From Alkalihalobacillus sp. BA299 (lineage in GTDB: Bacteria; Bacillota; Bacilli; Bacillales; Bacillaceae_F): a DNA stretch of 64,000 nt. The notes under the pieces were generated by a model. The model worked only from the letters and a program-made list of their open reading frames with translations. It ran no database searches and was not told the DNA's origin. Shown here piece after piece: positions 41,805 through 50,900 of this stretch (the first letter of the stretch is position 1; each line of letters starts with the position of its first letter). The position numbers and the translations under genes are program-made. The stretch covers positions 1 to 64,000 of the forward strand of contig NZ_JAFLJM010000014.1 in the NCBI RefSeq assembly GCF_017745675.1. Reading direction: 5' to 3'.

Positions 41805-41935
41805 TTTGTGTGCGACCAACTTTTAGGTCAGCAGGGTTTCTATCAAACTATTAGCGGTCTTTAGGATCGTAGCTTACAAGTACACACGACAAGTGTGTCT
41901 ATGAGGCTACTTCCTGAAGGTCGCTTTTTTAGTTT
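41805..41935 (+). ncRNA. Structured leader RNA, family A copy 3
   Basis: TGTGCGACCAACTTTTAGGTCAGCAGGGTTTCTATCAAACT (two blocks), then arms AGCGGTCTTTAGGA / TCCTGAAGGTCGCT (14 pairs including G-U), inner GTAGC / GCTAC and apical ACACACGACAAGTGTGT, ending TTTTTT. Precedes the DUF4258 and primase-like genes. Confidence 0.8.
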
Positions 41936-41962
41936 CTAAAAAAAGTGAAAGGGAGTGAGGAA

Positions 41963-42301
41963 ATGGAAAAACATAAAAAAGAGATAATGAGAGATATTCA
42001 AAAAATATTAATGAACAAAGATGGAGTAATCCGAGTAGGAAAACACACCAAAGAGAGATTTGTAAATCGCGGATATTACAGAGGGGATATTGTTCGTTGT
42101 ATTCTTAGCGGGCATTTATGTGAGGTTCAAGTAGGTTGGAATTTTCGATTAGAAAAATACACACCTAAATTTGTTATCGAAGGGAAAGACCTCGACGATA
42201 ATCCGATGGTAGTGGTACTTTCACAAGAAGCTGATAAGTTTTACTCAGTTATTACAATTATGCCACCGCATGACCGTAAAAGATTTAAAACTTGTATCTA
42301 G
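41963..42301 (+). CDS. DUF4258-like protein
   Basis: A 112-residue protein starting at ATG 41963, close behind GGGAGTGAGG; an in-frame GTG 18 bases upstream is less likely. The pattern HTKERFVNRGYYRGDIVRCILSGHLCE...KFVIEGKDLDDNPMVVVLSQEADKFYSVITIMP resembles DUF4258 (BrnT/RelE-related fold). Some proteins of this group are toxins, but no antitoxin partner is evident; it sits alone between a family A leader and the primase gene. Confidence 0.65.
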   Translation: MEKHKKEIMRDIQKILMNKDGVIRVGKHTKERFVNRGYYRGDIVRCILSGHLCEVQVGWNFRLEKYTPKFVIEGKDLDDNPMVVVLSQEADKFYSVITIMPPHDRKRFKTCI

Positions 42302-42340
42302 GGTGTAGATTAAAAAAACTTTTTTGAAAGGGTGTTTCAA
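42302..42340 (+). repeat. Conserved translation-initiation repeat, copy 2
   Basis: GGGTGTA, five bases, then A6-C-T6-GAAAGGGTGT directly before the primase-like start; shares the 23-base core with 39321-39360. Confidence 0.75.
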
Positions 42341-43615
42341 ATGGGAAGAACATTAAGGAGAACATCAGCTCCAGGAGGACCGTGGTTTGAATTCTATCGA
42401 GAGGTTTGTCCAATCTGTGGCCATAAAGGAGGGTGCATGATTCACGATGATCAAAATCGTGTTGTTTGTATCCGTGTTGGTTCTGATATTGAATGGGCTA
42501 AAAATAGTGCATTACCGGGCTATCTTCATTTCTTAGAAGGTAAACCTAAAAAGTACGATTTTAGTAATGTTCCAGAGATAGAGGATAATCCTAAAAAGGA
42601 CGATGCAGCTTTAAATCGTGTATTTAAAGCTCTTATCAATTGTACGCAGATTGACGCTAAACATAAATCTCATTTAATGAGTGATAGTCGTCAATTAACC
42701 GAAACACAAATAAAAATTCGCCAATATCGTTCATTTCCTGATAAACCCTGGCAAGTGGTTAAAGAAATCTCTGAACGATTAGGCGATTCTGATTTTGTGG
42801 GTATCCCAGGATTTTATATTCGAGATGGTAAATACGGTAAGTATTATACTTTAAACGGATTTACTGGAATATTAATTCCTTTTCGTAACCATTTAAATCA
42901 AATTATTGGTTTCCAATATAGAGTCGATGAAGTCAAAAATGACATTACAATTCGTAATGCGATTAAAGGCTTTAAAGCTCGTATAGTGGAACAACCAAAT
43001 AAGGTGGAATGTACAGTTGCAAGAGGATATATTAAAGTTTTTGAAGGAGAAATAGATAAAGATTGGAAAGCAATAACTGACAAGAATGGCAAATTGATAG
43101 CAGAAATCAAACTTTCAGCGGGTCAACGCTATTTTTGGTTATCTTCCGCTAATAAAGAAGGTGGAACAGGTGCAGGTAATCCCGCTCCCGTTCATGTTTC
43201 TGTACCTTCGGAGGATTTAAAAGAATGGAAAACTAGCACAAAAAGAAGAGCAAGAACGGTATGGCTAGGAGAAGGCCCTTTAAAGAATGATATTGCAGTA
43301 GACAAAATCGTTGAATTATATGATCCCGAAGAATTAGAGGATATCGGAACGACGATTATTGGTTTACCTGGTGTTAATTCTTGGAGATTAGCCTTGCCCT
43401 ACCTTAAAGAAATGGATGTAGAGATAGTAAATATAGCATTTGATGCTGACGCTATAAACAATCCATACGTTAAACAGCACTTATTTGATTGTACAAAAAT
43501 GCTTAAGTCACTAGGCTATTCCGCAAACATTGTTTTATGGAATGACAATCATGGAAAGGGACTTGATGATTTATTTTTGAACAATAAGCTGCCAGTTATA
43601 AAAAAACTATTTTAA
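42341..43615 (+). CDS. Primase-like protein (zinc finger + DUF3854/Toprim-like)
   Basis: A 424-residue protein starting at ATG 42341. The N-terminus has a zinc-binding primase-type segment: CPICGHKGGCMIHDDQNRVVC. The middle (GIPGFYIRDG...GFTGILIPFRNHLNQIIGFQYR) is typical of plasmid/phage DUF3854 proteins. The C-terminus resembles a Toprim fold: TVWLGEGPLKNDIAVDKIV, GLPGVNSW, VNIAFDADAINNPYVKQHL. It would prime DNA synthesis during replication or after transfer. Confidence 0.75.
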   Translation: MGRTLRRTSAPGGPWFEFYREVCPICGHKGGCMIHDDQNRVVCIRVGSDIEWAKNSALPGYLHFLEGKPKKYDFSNVPEIEDNPKKDDAALNRVFKALINCTQIDAKHKSHLMSDSRQLTETQIKIRQYRSFPDKPWQVVKEISERLGDSDFVGIPGFYIRDGKYGKYYTLNGFTGILIPFRNHLNQIIGFQYRVDEVKNDITIRNAIKGFKARIVEQPNKVECTVARGYIKVFEGEIDKDWKAITDKNGKLIAEIKLSAGQRYFWLSSANKEGGTGAGNPAPVHVSVPSEDLKEWKTSTKRRARTVWLGEGPLKNDIAVDKIVELYDPEELEDIGTTIIGLPGVNSWRLALPYLKEMDVEIVNIAFDADAINNPYVKQHLFDCTKMLKSLGYSANIVLWNDNHGKGLDDLFLNNKLPVIKKLF

Positions 43616-43629
43616 GGGAGTTAGGTTCT

Positions 43630-43908
43630 ATGAAAAAAGATATTTATAAAAGAGAGCTATCTGCTAAGGAAATGGCTATTGATATTGCGTGTGATTTTCA
43701 TGAAGAGAGTTTAGTTGTTTATATTTCTAAAACCAAAGTAACGATCACACATAAGTTGGATAATGGTTATATCAATGTTTCTAATCCATTTAAACAATTA
43801 CAATTTCGTACTCAATTAAAATTACGTTCGTTTATTGCATATCTTCAAGAATATAAAAAGGTGTCATTGCTAAACGAAAGTGCAATTGATTATTACCAAT
43901 GGGTATAA
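43630..43908 (+). CDS. Small uncharacterised protein
   Basis: A 92-residue protein 14 bases downstream of the primase-like gene, behind AAGGGAG. No motif recognised; mixed alpha/beta composition, basic. A terminator follows at 43954. Confidence 0.6.
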   Translation: MKKDIYKRELSAKEMAIDIACDFHEESLVVYISKTKVTITHKLDNGYINVSNPFKQLQFRTQLKLRSFIAYLQEYKKVSLLNESAIDYYQWV

Positions 43909-43953
43909 CAGATATAATTATCAGACTTTGTGTTTTAGTTGATAGGTTTTATC

Positions 43954-43986
43954 AGTCCTCTAAGTACTTTCTTAGAGGGCTTTTTT
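43954..43986 (+). terminator. Terminator of the primase unit
   Basis: AGTCCTCTAAG-TACTTT-CTTAGAGGGCTTTTTT. Confidence 0.9.
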
Positions 43987-44008
43987 ACAATGAATTTTTT
44001 GTTGATTT

Positions 44009-44036
44009 TTGGTAGAACATTGTTTATCATTATAAA
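44009..44036 (+). promoter_or_regulatory. Promoter of the T4SS operon
   Basis: TTGGTA, 16 bases, TATAAA, just upstream of the family B leader. Confidence 0.5.
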
Positions 44037-44041
44037 TGTAA

Positions 44042-44162
44042 ATAATTAAATAATAGCTAACGGGAATCCCCCGAAAGAGTATAAGACAATACTCATTGTA
44101 TGCCTTTAAGTAGGTATATCTTGATTTGTCTAACTTGTACTTTTTCGGGGGATTCTTTTTGT
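44042..44162 (+). ncRNA. Attenuator leader, family B copy 8 (T4SS operon)
   Basis: AATTAAATAATAGCTAACGG is followed by a long hairpin with outer arms AATCCCCCGAAA / TTTCGGGGGATT and T5, ending 24 bases before the VirB2-like start. The largest family member, with an extra internal stem. Confidence 0.8.
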
Positions 44163-44185
44163 TTTCCCAAAAAGGAGGTGAAAGA

Positions 44186-44557
44186 ATGAAAAATTTAAAA
44201 AATAAAATGTTCATGATTTTTGCTCTAGTTGCTCTTACTTTTTCATTAGTTCCAGTTAGTGCTTTAGCTAATACTAGCGATCAATGGAAAAAAGCCGGAA
44301 TTAACCCAGATTCTAATATTAATAGTAGCGGAGTCTTTTCTGACCTTAACACATTAGTTGGTGTTGTCATTGCGTTTGGTGGTTTTTGGATTATCCTTTG
44401 CTTAATTTTTGCAGGAATAAAACTTGCTTCAGCACAAGGGGGAAATCCACAAGCTCGTACCGCTGGATTCGTTGGAATTGGCATGGCATTCATTGGTGGT
44501 TGGGTAATCATGAAAGCTTACGATATTGCTGGATTCATAGCTGGCTTTGGAGGTTAA
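44186..44557 (+). CDS. VirB2/TrbC-like pilin
   Basis: The start chosen is ATG 44186 behind AAAGGAGGTG. A signal peptide (MFMIFALVALTFSLVPVSALA) is followed by a short loop and two membrane helices (VVIAFGGFWIILCLIFAGIKLASA and AGFVGIGMAFIGGWVIMKAY) separated by a QGGNPQAR turn. That is the classic plan of VirB2-type conjugative pilins and channel subunits. First gene of the T4SS operon. Confidence 0.8.
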   Translation: MKNLKNKMFMIFALVALTFSLVPVSALANTSDQWKKAGINPDSNINSSGVFSDLNTLVGVVIAFGGFWIILCLIFAGIKLASAQGGNPQARTAGFVGIGMAFIGGWVIMKAYDIAGFIAGFGG

Positions 44558-44645
44558 TAGTTTAATAGCTTCATAGGGCTACATATCCCCTCTTATGAAA
44601 AGTAAGGGGGGTCATTTTTTATCTAAGAAAAGGGTGAAACTTCAT

Positions 44646-44993
44646 ATGAGAAAAGTAACCGTACCAATAGATATGAGTTCTGAACAAAAAACTTTATTAG
44701 GCGTTTTATCAAAAAGACAATTGATTTATCTAATAGCGGGTGGAGCTGTTGTTTATGCTTATATACCAGTCATTTGGAATTTAACAGTTGGCTTTAATGC
44801 TCTCTTTGCAATAATTACTTGCTTTATATCCGCTCTACCCGTAGCAGCAGTAGTAGCAGTTTTAGGTTTTATACGAAAATCAAAATATCATATGTATTTT
44901 GACCGCTATCTTATTACTAAATATGGCTATAAAAAACAAATCGGCGTATGGAGAAAAGGACGTAAACCCGCTAAATGGATGGAGGGAATGTAA
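44646..44993 (+). CDS. PrgI/VirB3-like membrane protein
   Basis: A 115-residue protein from ATG 44646 (AAAGGGTG nine bases before). RKVTVPIDMSSEQKTLLGVLSKRQLIYLIAGGAVVYAYIPVI and the hydrophobic second helix match the PrgI family (VirB3 equivalent in Gram-positive T4SS). The stop codon abuts the next start. Confidence 0.8.
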   Translation: MRKVTVPIDMSSEQKTLLGVLSKRQLIYLIAGGAVVYAYIPVIWNLTVGFNALFAIITCFISALPVAAVVAVLGFIRKSKYHMYFDRYLITKYGYKKQIGVWRKGRKPAKWMEGM

Positions 44994-45881
44994 TTGAAAG
45001 ATTTATTATTCATGGGAGGGTTCGCCCTAGTTTTATATGTTTTTGTTCGTATTATGCTAAAAGAACCAATTTTACCATGGAAATCTAAAGAAGATGTAGG
45101 TGATGGGACACCATATAAAGTTAAAAATACCTCAACTAAAACAAAAGAGGTCAATCAACAAGACCCCGAAATTTTTAAAAGTCTGTTTTCCGATGTAAAG
45201 GAAATATCTAATCACATGATTCGATATAAGAACAATCGTTTTGTTCTAGTTTCAGAAGTAGAGCCAGTTAACTACTTTCTGTTATCTCAAGATGAACAAG
45301 AGGCTATAGATGTAGCATTTGAAAAATGGTTAGCAGCTATTAACTATAATGTCCAATTCTATTTACAAAATCGCTATATTGACCTTTCAGAACCGATTGA
45401 AGAAATGCGTAAGTCAATGTTTGAACAGGAAGATATGCCACCTAATGCTATTCAATATGGTAAAGATCTAATTGAAGATTTAGTTAAATGGCAAGCAATG
45501 GCTCCAAGATATGAAACAAAACGTTATTTAGTTTTTACTTATCAAGTTGATGCAAAACAAATAACAGCAGAAGATAAGGATGAATTAGAAGAAAAAATTG
45601 TTGAAAAAGCTTTTGCAGAACTATACCGGAGATTCAATGCTGCAAAGAGTGCTTTAAGAAAAGCACATATGAATGTTGAATTATTAACGAGTGAAGGGAT
45701 TGTAGAGGTCCTTTACTATGCTTTTAATCGAAGAAAAGCGATAAAAAATAAATTTAAAGATATTCGTATGAAAGAAATGCTTTCTCTTTATGTTACAGCT
45801 GATCAAAGTGCAAGAAGAATAGAACTGGTCAAGGAGATGATTGACAATGAGTCTTCTAAAAAAGAAGAAAAAGCAGGTTGA
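44994..45881 (+). CDS. T4SS membrane-anchored protein, possibly VirB4 partner
   Basis: A 295-residue protein with TTG start (GGAGG eight bases before), one N-terminal membrane helix (LLFMGGFALVLYVFVRIML) and a cytoplasmic domain. Its text (NHMIRYKNNRFVLVSEVEPVNYFLLSQDEQEAIDVAFEKWLAAINYNVQFYLQNRYIDL) resembles the N-terminal domain of VirB4 proteins. It overlaps the start of the true VirB4 by about 35 bases, suggesting a split VirB4 in which the N-terminal domain is encoded separately. Confidence 0.6.
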   Translation: MKDLLFMGGFALVLYVFVRIMLKEPILPWKSKEDVGDGTPYKVKNTSTKTKEVNQQDPEIFKSLFSDVKEISNHMIRYKNNRFVLVSEVEPVNYFLLSQDEQEAIDVAFEKWLAAINYNVQFYLQNRYIDLSEPIEEMRKSMFEQEDMPPNAIQYGKDLIEDLVKWQAMAPRYETKRYLVFTYQVDAKQITAEDKDELEEKIVEKAFAELYRRFNAAKSALRKAHMNVELLTSEGIVEVLYYAFNRRKAIKNKFKDIRMKEMLSLYVTADQSARRIELVKEMIDNESSKKEEKAG

Positions 45882-47922
45882 ACAAGAACAGAATGAAACA
45901 AAAAATGTAGATGCTCCAAAAAATACAGCTGTTCCAGAATATCAAATGGACACAAAAGGTGATATTTGGGATGTGATTGCACCAGATGGTATTACTATTA
46001 ATGATCCTGATTTTGGGGTTATGAAACAATCTCTAGGGACAAAAACGTATTTTCGTCCTTTCTACATTCCACCAGATGGTTATCCTCGTAAAATGCAAAC
46101 TAATTGGATGTACTCATTATCATCTAGCGGTGAAATTGACTTGTTAATTGATGTACATAAAGTTTCCAAAACAGATGCTATTCGGACATTACAGCGTCAA
46201 GAAACAATGCTTCAATCAAACCTTAGTTGGCAAACCAAAAGAGGTAATATAGACCAAATTAATGACTTAAAGACAAAAATCATGGATACCACACAATTAG
46301 CCGATGAAATCCAATTCTCTGAGAATGATATGTTCAATGTTTCAGTATTAGGTATGTTATATGGACATAGCGAAAAGGATTTAGAACGGTATAGTGAGTC
46401 CTTAGAAGATGAAATGGCCGGGCAATTTTTTAAATTAGCAACAACTTGGTCAAGAGTAAAAAAAGGATTAATGTCTGTATTACCAATCGGTAAAAATGAA
46501 CTTCAAGACTCTTTAAGAAATATCGATCGTCGAGCGCTAAGTACATTTGCTCCATTTATCAGTGGAAGTGGTAAGTATATAGGTGGTGTACCTATTGGTA
46601 TCAATAAAATCACAGCGCAAAAAGAATTTATTAATAACTTTGGAAATGAAGAAGTAAAACCCCCAAACTATAACATGGGTTTGTTCGGGATACCAGGTTC
46701 GGGAAAATCTTTAGCAATGAAATTAATTATTGCTCGTAATTTAACTGGAGCAAACTTGTATTCTGGCATAATCGATCCAGAAGGAGAGTTTACTAGATTA
46801 ACTAAGAGATTAGGAGGAATTAATCTTAATATAAGTGAAGAATCGGATATTGTTATTAATCCTTGTGCAATTAATTTCACTGACATTCCTCTTGACGAAG
46901 AAGATGAAGAACTTGAATTGCTTGAAGATGCCGATGATAAAGAAATCATTGAAAAAAATGGAAAGAAATATATCCGCTTTGTACCAATTCGCGAGAAAGT
47001 TTCTGAGATATTAAGTTTCTTTGACATTATCATTCGAGGGAAAAATAGTGAAGATGAAGGATTAACCGTTTTTGAACGTAACTACCTAGAAGAAGCAATT
47101 AAAGCGGTTTTTGATGAACACGAAATTACTACTCACCCTTCCTCTTTATATTCAAATCAAGTAACTGAGGTTGATGGGCAAATTATTCAATCAAAAGCTC
47201 GAAAGCCTGAACCTGAATTAAGTGAAATTTACGCTTATGTCGTAAAAAAGTTTGGAGAGGAAACAAAAGCAGAACGATTAATTGCTGCAACTCGACCATT
47301 CTTAAAAGATGGTAGTAAGCCAATTTTTGACGGACAAACTTTTCTTGGTAAAGGTGTAACTCAAAACCTTCAAAATGCAAGACTTGTAAATTTTAATATT
47401 TCACAGTTGGAAGAAGGTTTTTTAAGACCTATTGCCTTCCACGTTATTTTGAATTATTTATGGGAGTATTTTGCAAAATCAAGTGAAAATGCAACAAAAA
47501 AGAAATTAATAGTTTGCGATGAACTCTGGCAATTCGTAGATAATGATCAAACGGTCTCCTTCTTTGAGAAGGTTGCACGTCGTATAAGAAAAAGAAATGG
47601 TGGTTTATTATATGCTTCCCAAGATTTTGTTCGTATTTTAGAAAATCCAAAGTCAAGAGGTATCTTAACCTCCACATTCTCTTACTTATTCTTACAACAA
47701 AATAAAATAGATTTAAAGAAAATACGTGAAAACTTTGATTTAACAGATGGAGAGATCGATATATTATTCGGAAATCCTAACAAGGGTGAAGGAATTTACC
47801 GTGTTGGTAAAAGCTCGGTATGGTTACAAACAGATCCTTCCGAAGATGAATTAACATTCATTGAGTCTAACACAGCGGTACTAGAAGAACTACTTAAACG
47901 GAAACGGCTCCAACAAAGGTAA
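45847..47922 (+). CDS. VirB4-like ATPase
   Basis: A 691-residue ATPase that would energise the T4SS. Walker A is GIPGSGKS (about 281-288), Walker B is KLIVCDELWQFVDN and the arginine/sensor region is GLLYASQDFVRILENPKSRGILTSTFSYLFL. The start chosen is ATG 45847, ten bases after AAGGAG. An acidic insert (DEEDEELELLEDADDKE) interrupts the core after the Walker A domain. Confidence 0.88.
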   Translation: MSLLKKKKKQVEQEQNETKNVDAPKNTAVPEYQMDTKGDIWDVIAPDGITINDPDFGVMKQSLGTKTYFRPFYIPPDGYPRKMQTNWMYSLSSSGEIDLLIDVHKVSKTDAIRTLQRQETMLQSNLSWQTKRGNIDQINDLKTKIMDTTQLADEIQFSENDMFNVSVLGMLYGHSEKDLERYSESLEDEMAGQFFKLATTWSRVKKGLMSVLPIGKNELQDSLRNIDRRALSTFAPFISGSGKYIGGVPIGINKITAQKEFINNFGNEEVKPPNYNMGLFGIPGSGKSLAMKLIIARNLTGANLYSGIIDPEGEFTRLTKRLGGINLNISEESDIVINPCAINFTDIPLDEEDEELELLEDADDKEIIEKNGKKYIRFVPIREKVSEILSFFDIIIRGKNSEDEGLTVFERNYLEEAIKAVFDEHEITTHPSSLYSNQVTEVDGQIIQSKARKPEPELSEIYAYVVKKFGEETKAERLIAATRPFLKDGSKPIFDGQTFLGKGVTQNLQNARLVNFNISQLEEGFLRPIAFHVILNYLWEYFAKSSENATKKKLIVCDELWQFVDNDQTVSFFEKVARRIRKRNGGLLYASQDFVRILENPKSRGILTSTFSYLFLQQNKIDLKKIRENFDLTDGEIDILFGNPNKGEGIYRVGKSSVWLQTDPSEDELTFIESNTAVLEELLKRKRLQQR

Positions 47923-47951
47923 GTCAAGGCAAGAAAGGTAGGTGATGGTCT

Positions 47952-50900
47952 ATGTGGGGATTAAATAAGATACTAGATATCTTTAAAGAGGTCTTTGAAC
48001 AACTATATAAATGGTTAGTTGAGCCATTTACCGATATTCATACTTTAAGAGATTTAATATTTGGACAAGATGGAACAGAAGAATATGTATTTAAAACCTT
48101 TAAAGAGAATGAAATCTTAAATGTATATGTACCAGGTGTAGCAACAACCACCTCAATCGCAGCAGTATTTATATTAGTTGGAATAGTTTTGGCGGGGATC
48201 AGACTTGGCTCATCTGGTTTAAATCCTTCAAATAGAACGACTTTATTAGAATTCTTAAAAGATATTTTTATTGTCGGGATTGTTGTTGCTAATATCGGAA
48301 CGCTGTATGAGATTATATTTAAAGTAAATGGGGCTATTGTAAACGTATTTGCTGGAACAGAAGATTCGCTTGCTGATTTCACAACAATGATTGAATCTAA
48401 TGGTGCAGTTGATGGATTTTTAGGATGGATTGTCATTCAATTGGTGCTTTTAGGGTTAGCCTTATGGGCGAATTTCTATTATATGATGAGGAAATTAACA
48501 TTATTAATCCTAATGATTTTAGGGCCTATCATGATGGCTTTGTGGTTAATTCCACAATACAAAGGCATTACTATGGGATGGCTGAAAGAATTTACGGGAA
48601 CGGTGTTTGTTCAGGCTATACATGCCTGTACTTTCTGGGTTGTCGCATCGATTGCGATTAATCAAAATAACTTTATTCCCGCTGTCATTCTATATGTCAT
48701 TTTCATACCAGTAGCCGAGAGTATAAGAAACCTATTCGGTCTAGGTGGTCAAATGAATTCAACACTAGCAAAAGTAGGTGCGGGATTCGGAATGGCTTCA
48801 CTTGCAGGTATGGCAGGTTCGATAAAAGGGGCTATAGGTGATAAATCCCTAACAAGTGCTTTAAGAGAAGCCTATTCAGGTTTTAAAAATAGTAGGGATA
48901 AAAATTCTGATAGTAAAGATGAAAATGGAAAGCCAACAGTTGGTGGAAACACTGGAACTGATACGGGTACTACCAGTAGAGCCGAAAAAATGCTAAAGGC
49001 GGGGCAAATTACTTCTAAAGCGGGTAAAGCCGTTTTTGGTATGGCGGGTTCAATTGCCGGAAGTCCTTTGGGTCCTGTTGGTGCTATTGCGGGTGGTACA
49101 GCTGGAATGTTGGCTGGAGGTGCTGTTGGTGGTCTTTCAGGAAGAATTGGTGCTGCCACTGCAATGGGAGTAGGTAATCGTTTTAAGAAAGGTTTTGAAG
49201 GTGCAAAGGATGAAGCTAAAAAACTAACTGACTCTGCGGGAATAGACGATTTAGCGGAAAGTATGGCACAAAAAGAAACAGATCAATGGATTAGTAACAA
49301 TAAAGAACAATTAGAAAAAGATTTAAAAGAACGACATCCTACTGCTTCACCTAGTCAATTAAAAGACCTTTATAATCATGATGTCGCTCAGAAGCATAAA
49401 GAAAATAAACAAAATGCTTTAGAAACTCTAAAAAATGTACAAGGGCAAGATGGTAACTATGCAAATGCTGCTGAACTTGCTGAGGAAAGTGCGACTAAAT
49501 TAACAAGTGCTTGGTCTGACCAGAATAGAGGTCAATTCATGGTGGACTACAGTAAGAAAAACCCTCCTAAAGCAAACATGACAGATGCTGAACGTCTTGA
49601 TTATGAAAATGGAGCAATCGGAGCTTGGAATAAAAAACTTGGAGAAAAGAAACAAGAGTTTTTACAATTAGCTAATGAGACTGCCTCCGATATGAGCAAT
49701 GGTGTAGACCTAAAGCATAGTTCAATCAATAAGGATGATTTTGCAGGACAATTAGCAAGCAAAGTGAACGATAATGAAAAGAACCAAAAAGGTAAGTGGT
49801 ATGTTCCTCTAAACGAAAAAGGAGATTTAGTAAGTGCTCACCCTAAGTTTATAGATAGTTATCTTAAAGATGATAATGGGAATGTATATGGCTATAATAG
49901 CGCTAGACCAAATGACACACCTATTCAAATGGATCACGTTAAAGAATTAAATAAATCCAACGTAGGAAAATACTTTCAACACAACCATTTGCCTGAAGAA
50001 CTCCAAGATAAGTACGCTGATGTGTATAAACAAAAGCCTCCTACTCAAAAGGCATATCATTCTGCAATTGATAATGCCACCAAAGATAAGAATTTTTCTC
50101 AAGCAGAACTGGTTGAAAAAAGTGCAGATGCTGTAACCGATTCATGGAAAGCAAAAAACAAAAACAACTTTATGAGTAATCTCTCCGCAAATAACCCTAA
50201 TATGACGGAAGATGAAAAAATAGTGGCTTGGGACAATGAAGTTAGTAAGAGACGCCAACAAAATCGTTCAATTGCAAATGCTACTGCGACAAAAATGGGT
50301 AGCAATGGCATTGATATAACGCAGAATAAACAAGATTTTGCTAATCAGCTTGCAAATGATGTATACGACAATGACCGAACTCTTATGCAGAAGGACGCAA
50401 GACCGAGTGAACAGCAAAAAGCCTATGTTTCTGCAATTAATAATGCTACCGAGGGTGTCAAAGGTCAAGTATTGATGAATAAAGGGCATATCAATAAAGA
50501 TCACTTCGCTAGTATGATGGCAACAAATATGACATCAAAAAATAAAGAAGGTTATATTAACCAAATGATGTCGGATGGATTTTCTGAGCAAGAAGCAAGT
50601 GAGCATTGGGAATCATTTGGAAAACAGAGAGCCTACGCTGACAACTATGGGCAAGTAAAAGAAAACTTATCTAATTACGCCCCTGGGAAGGTTGTCATTC
50701 CTAGTACTACGGGTGGGAAAATCTTTAAAGGTGTAGCATCAGTGGCAGGTGGAACAACTGGTTTCATAAAAGGATTTACAGGAATTAATGAAATATCAGA
50801 TTTCATAGCTGATACAAAGGTAGGAAAAGCGGTTATACAAGGTGCAACCGGAGTAGCAACAGGTGTAGCACTTAACAAATTAAACATGACACAAGCTGTA

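Noticed and set aside
46668-49159. Several minus-strand open frames inside the VirB4 and VirB6 genes
   Set aside because: Shadows of strongly supported plus-strand genes; no ribosome binding sites or domain content.
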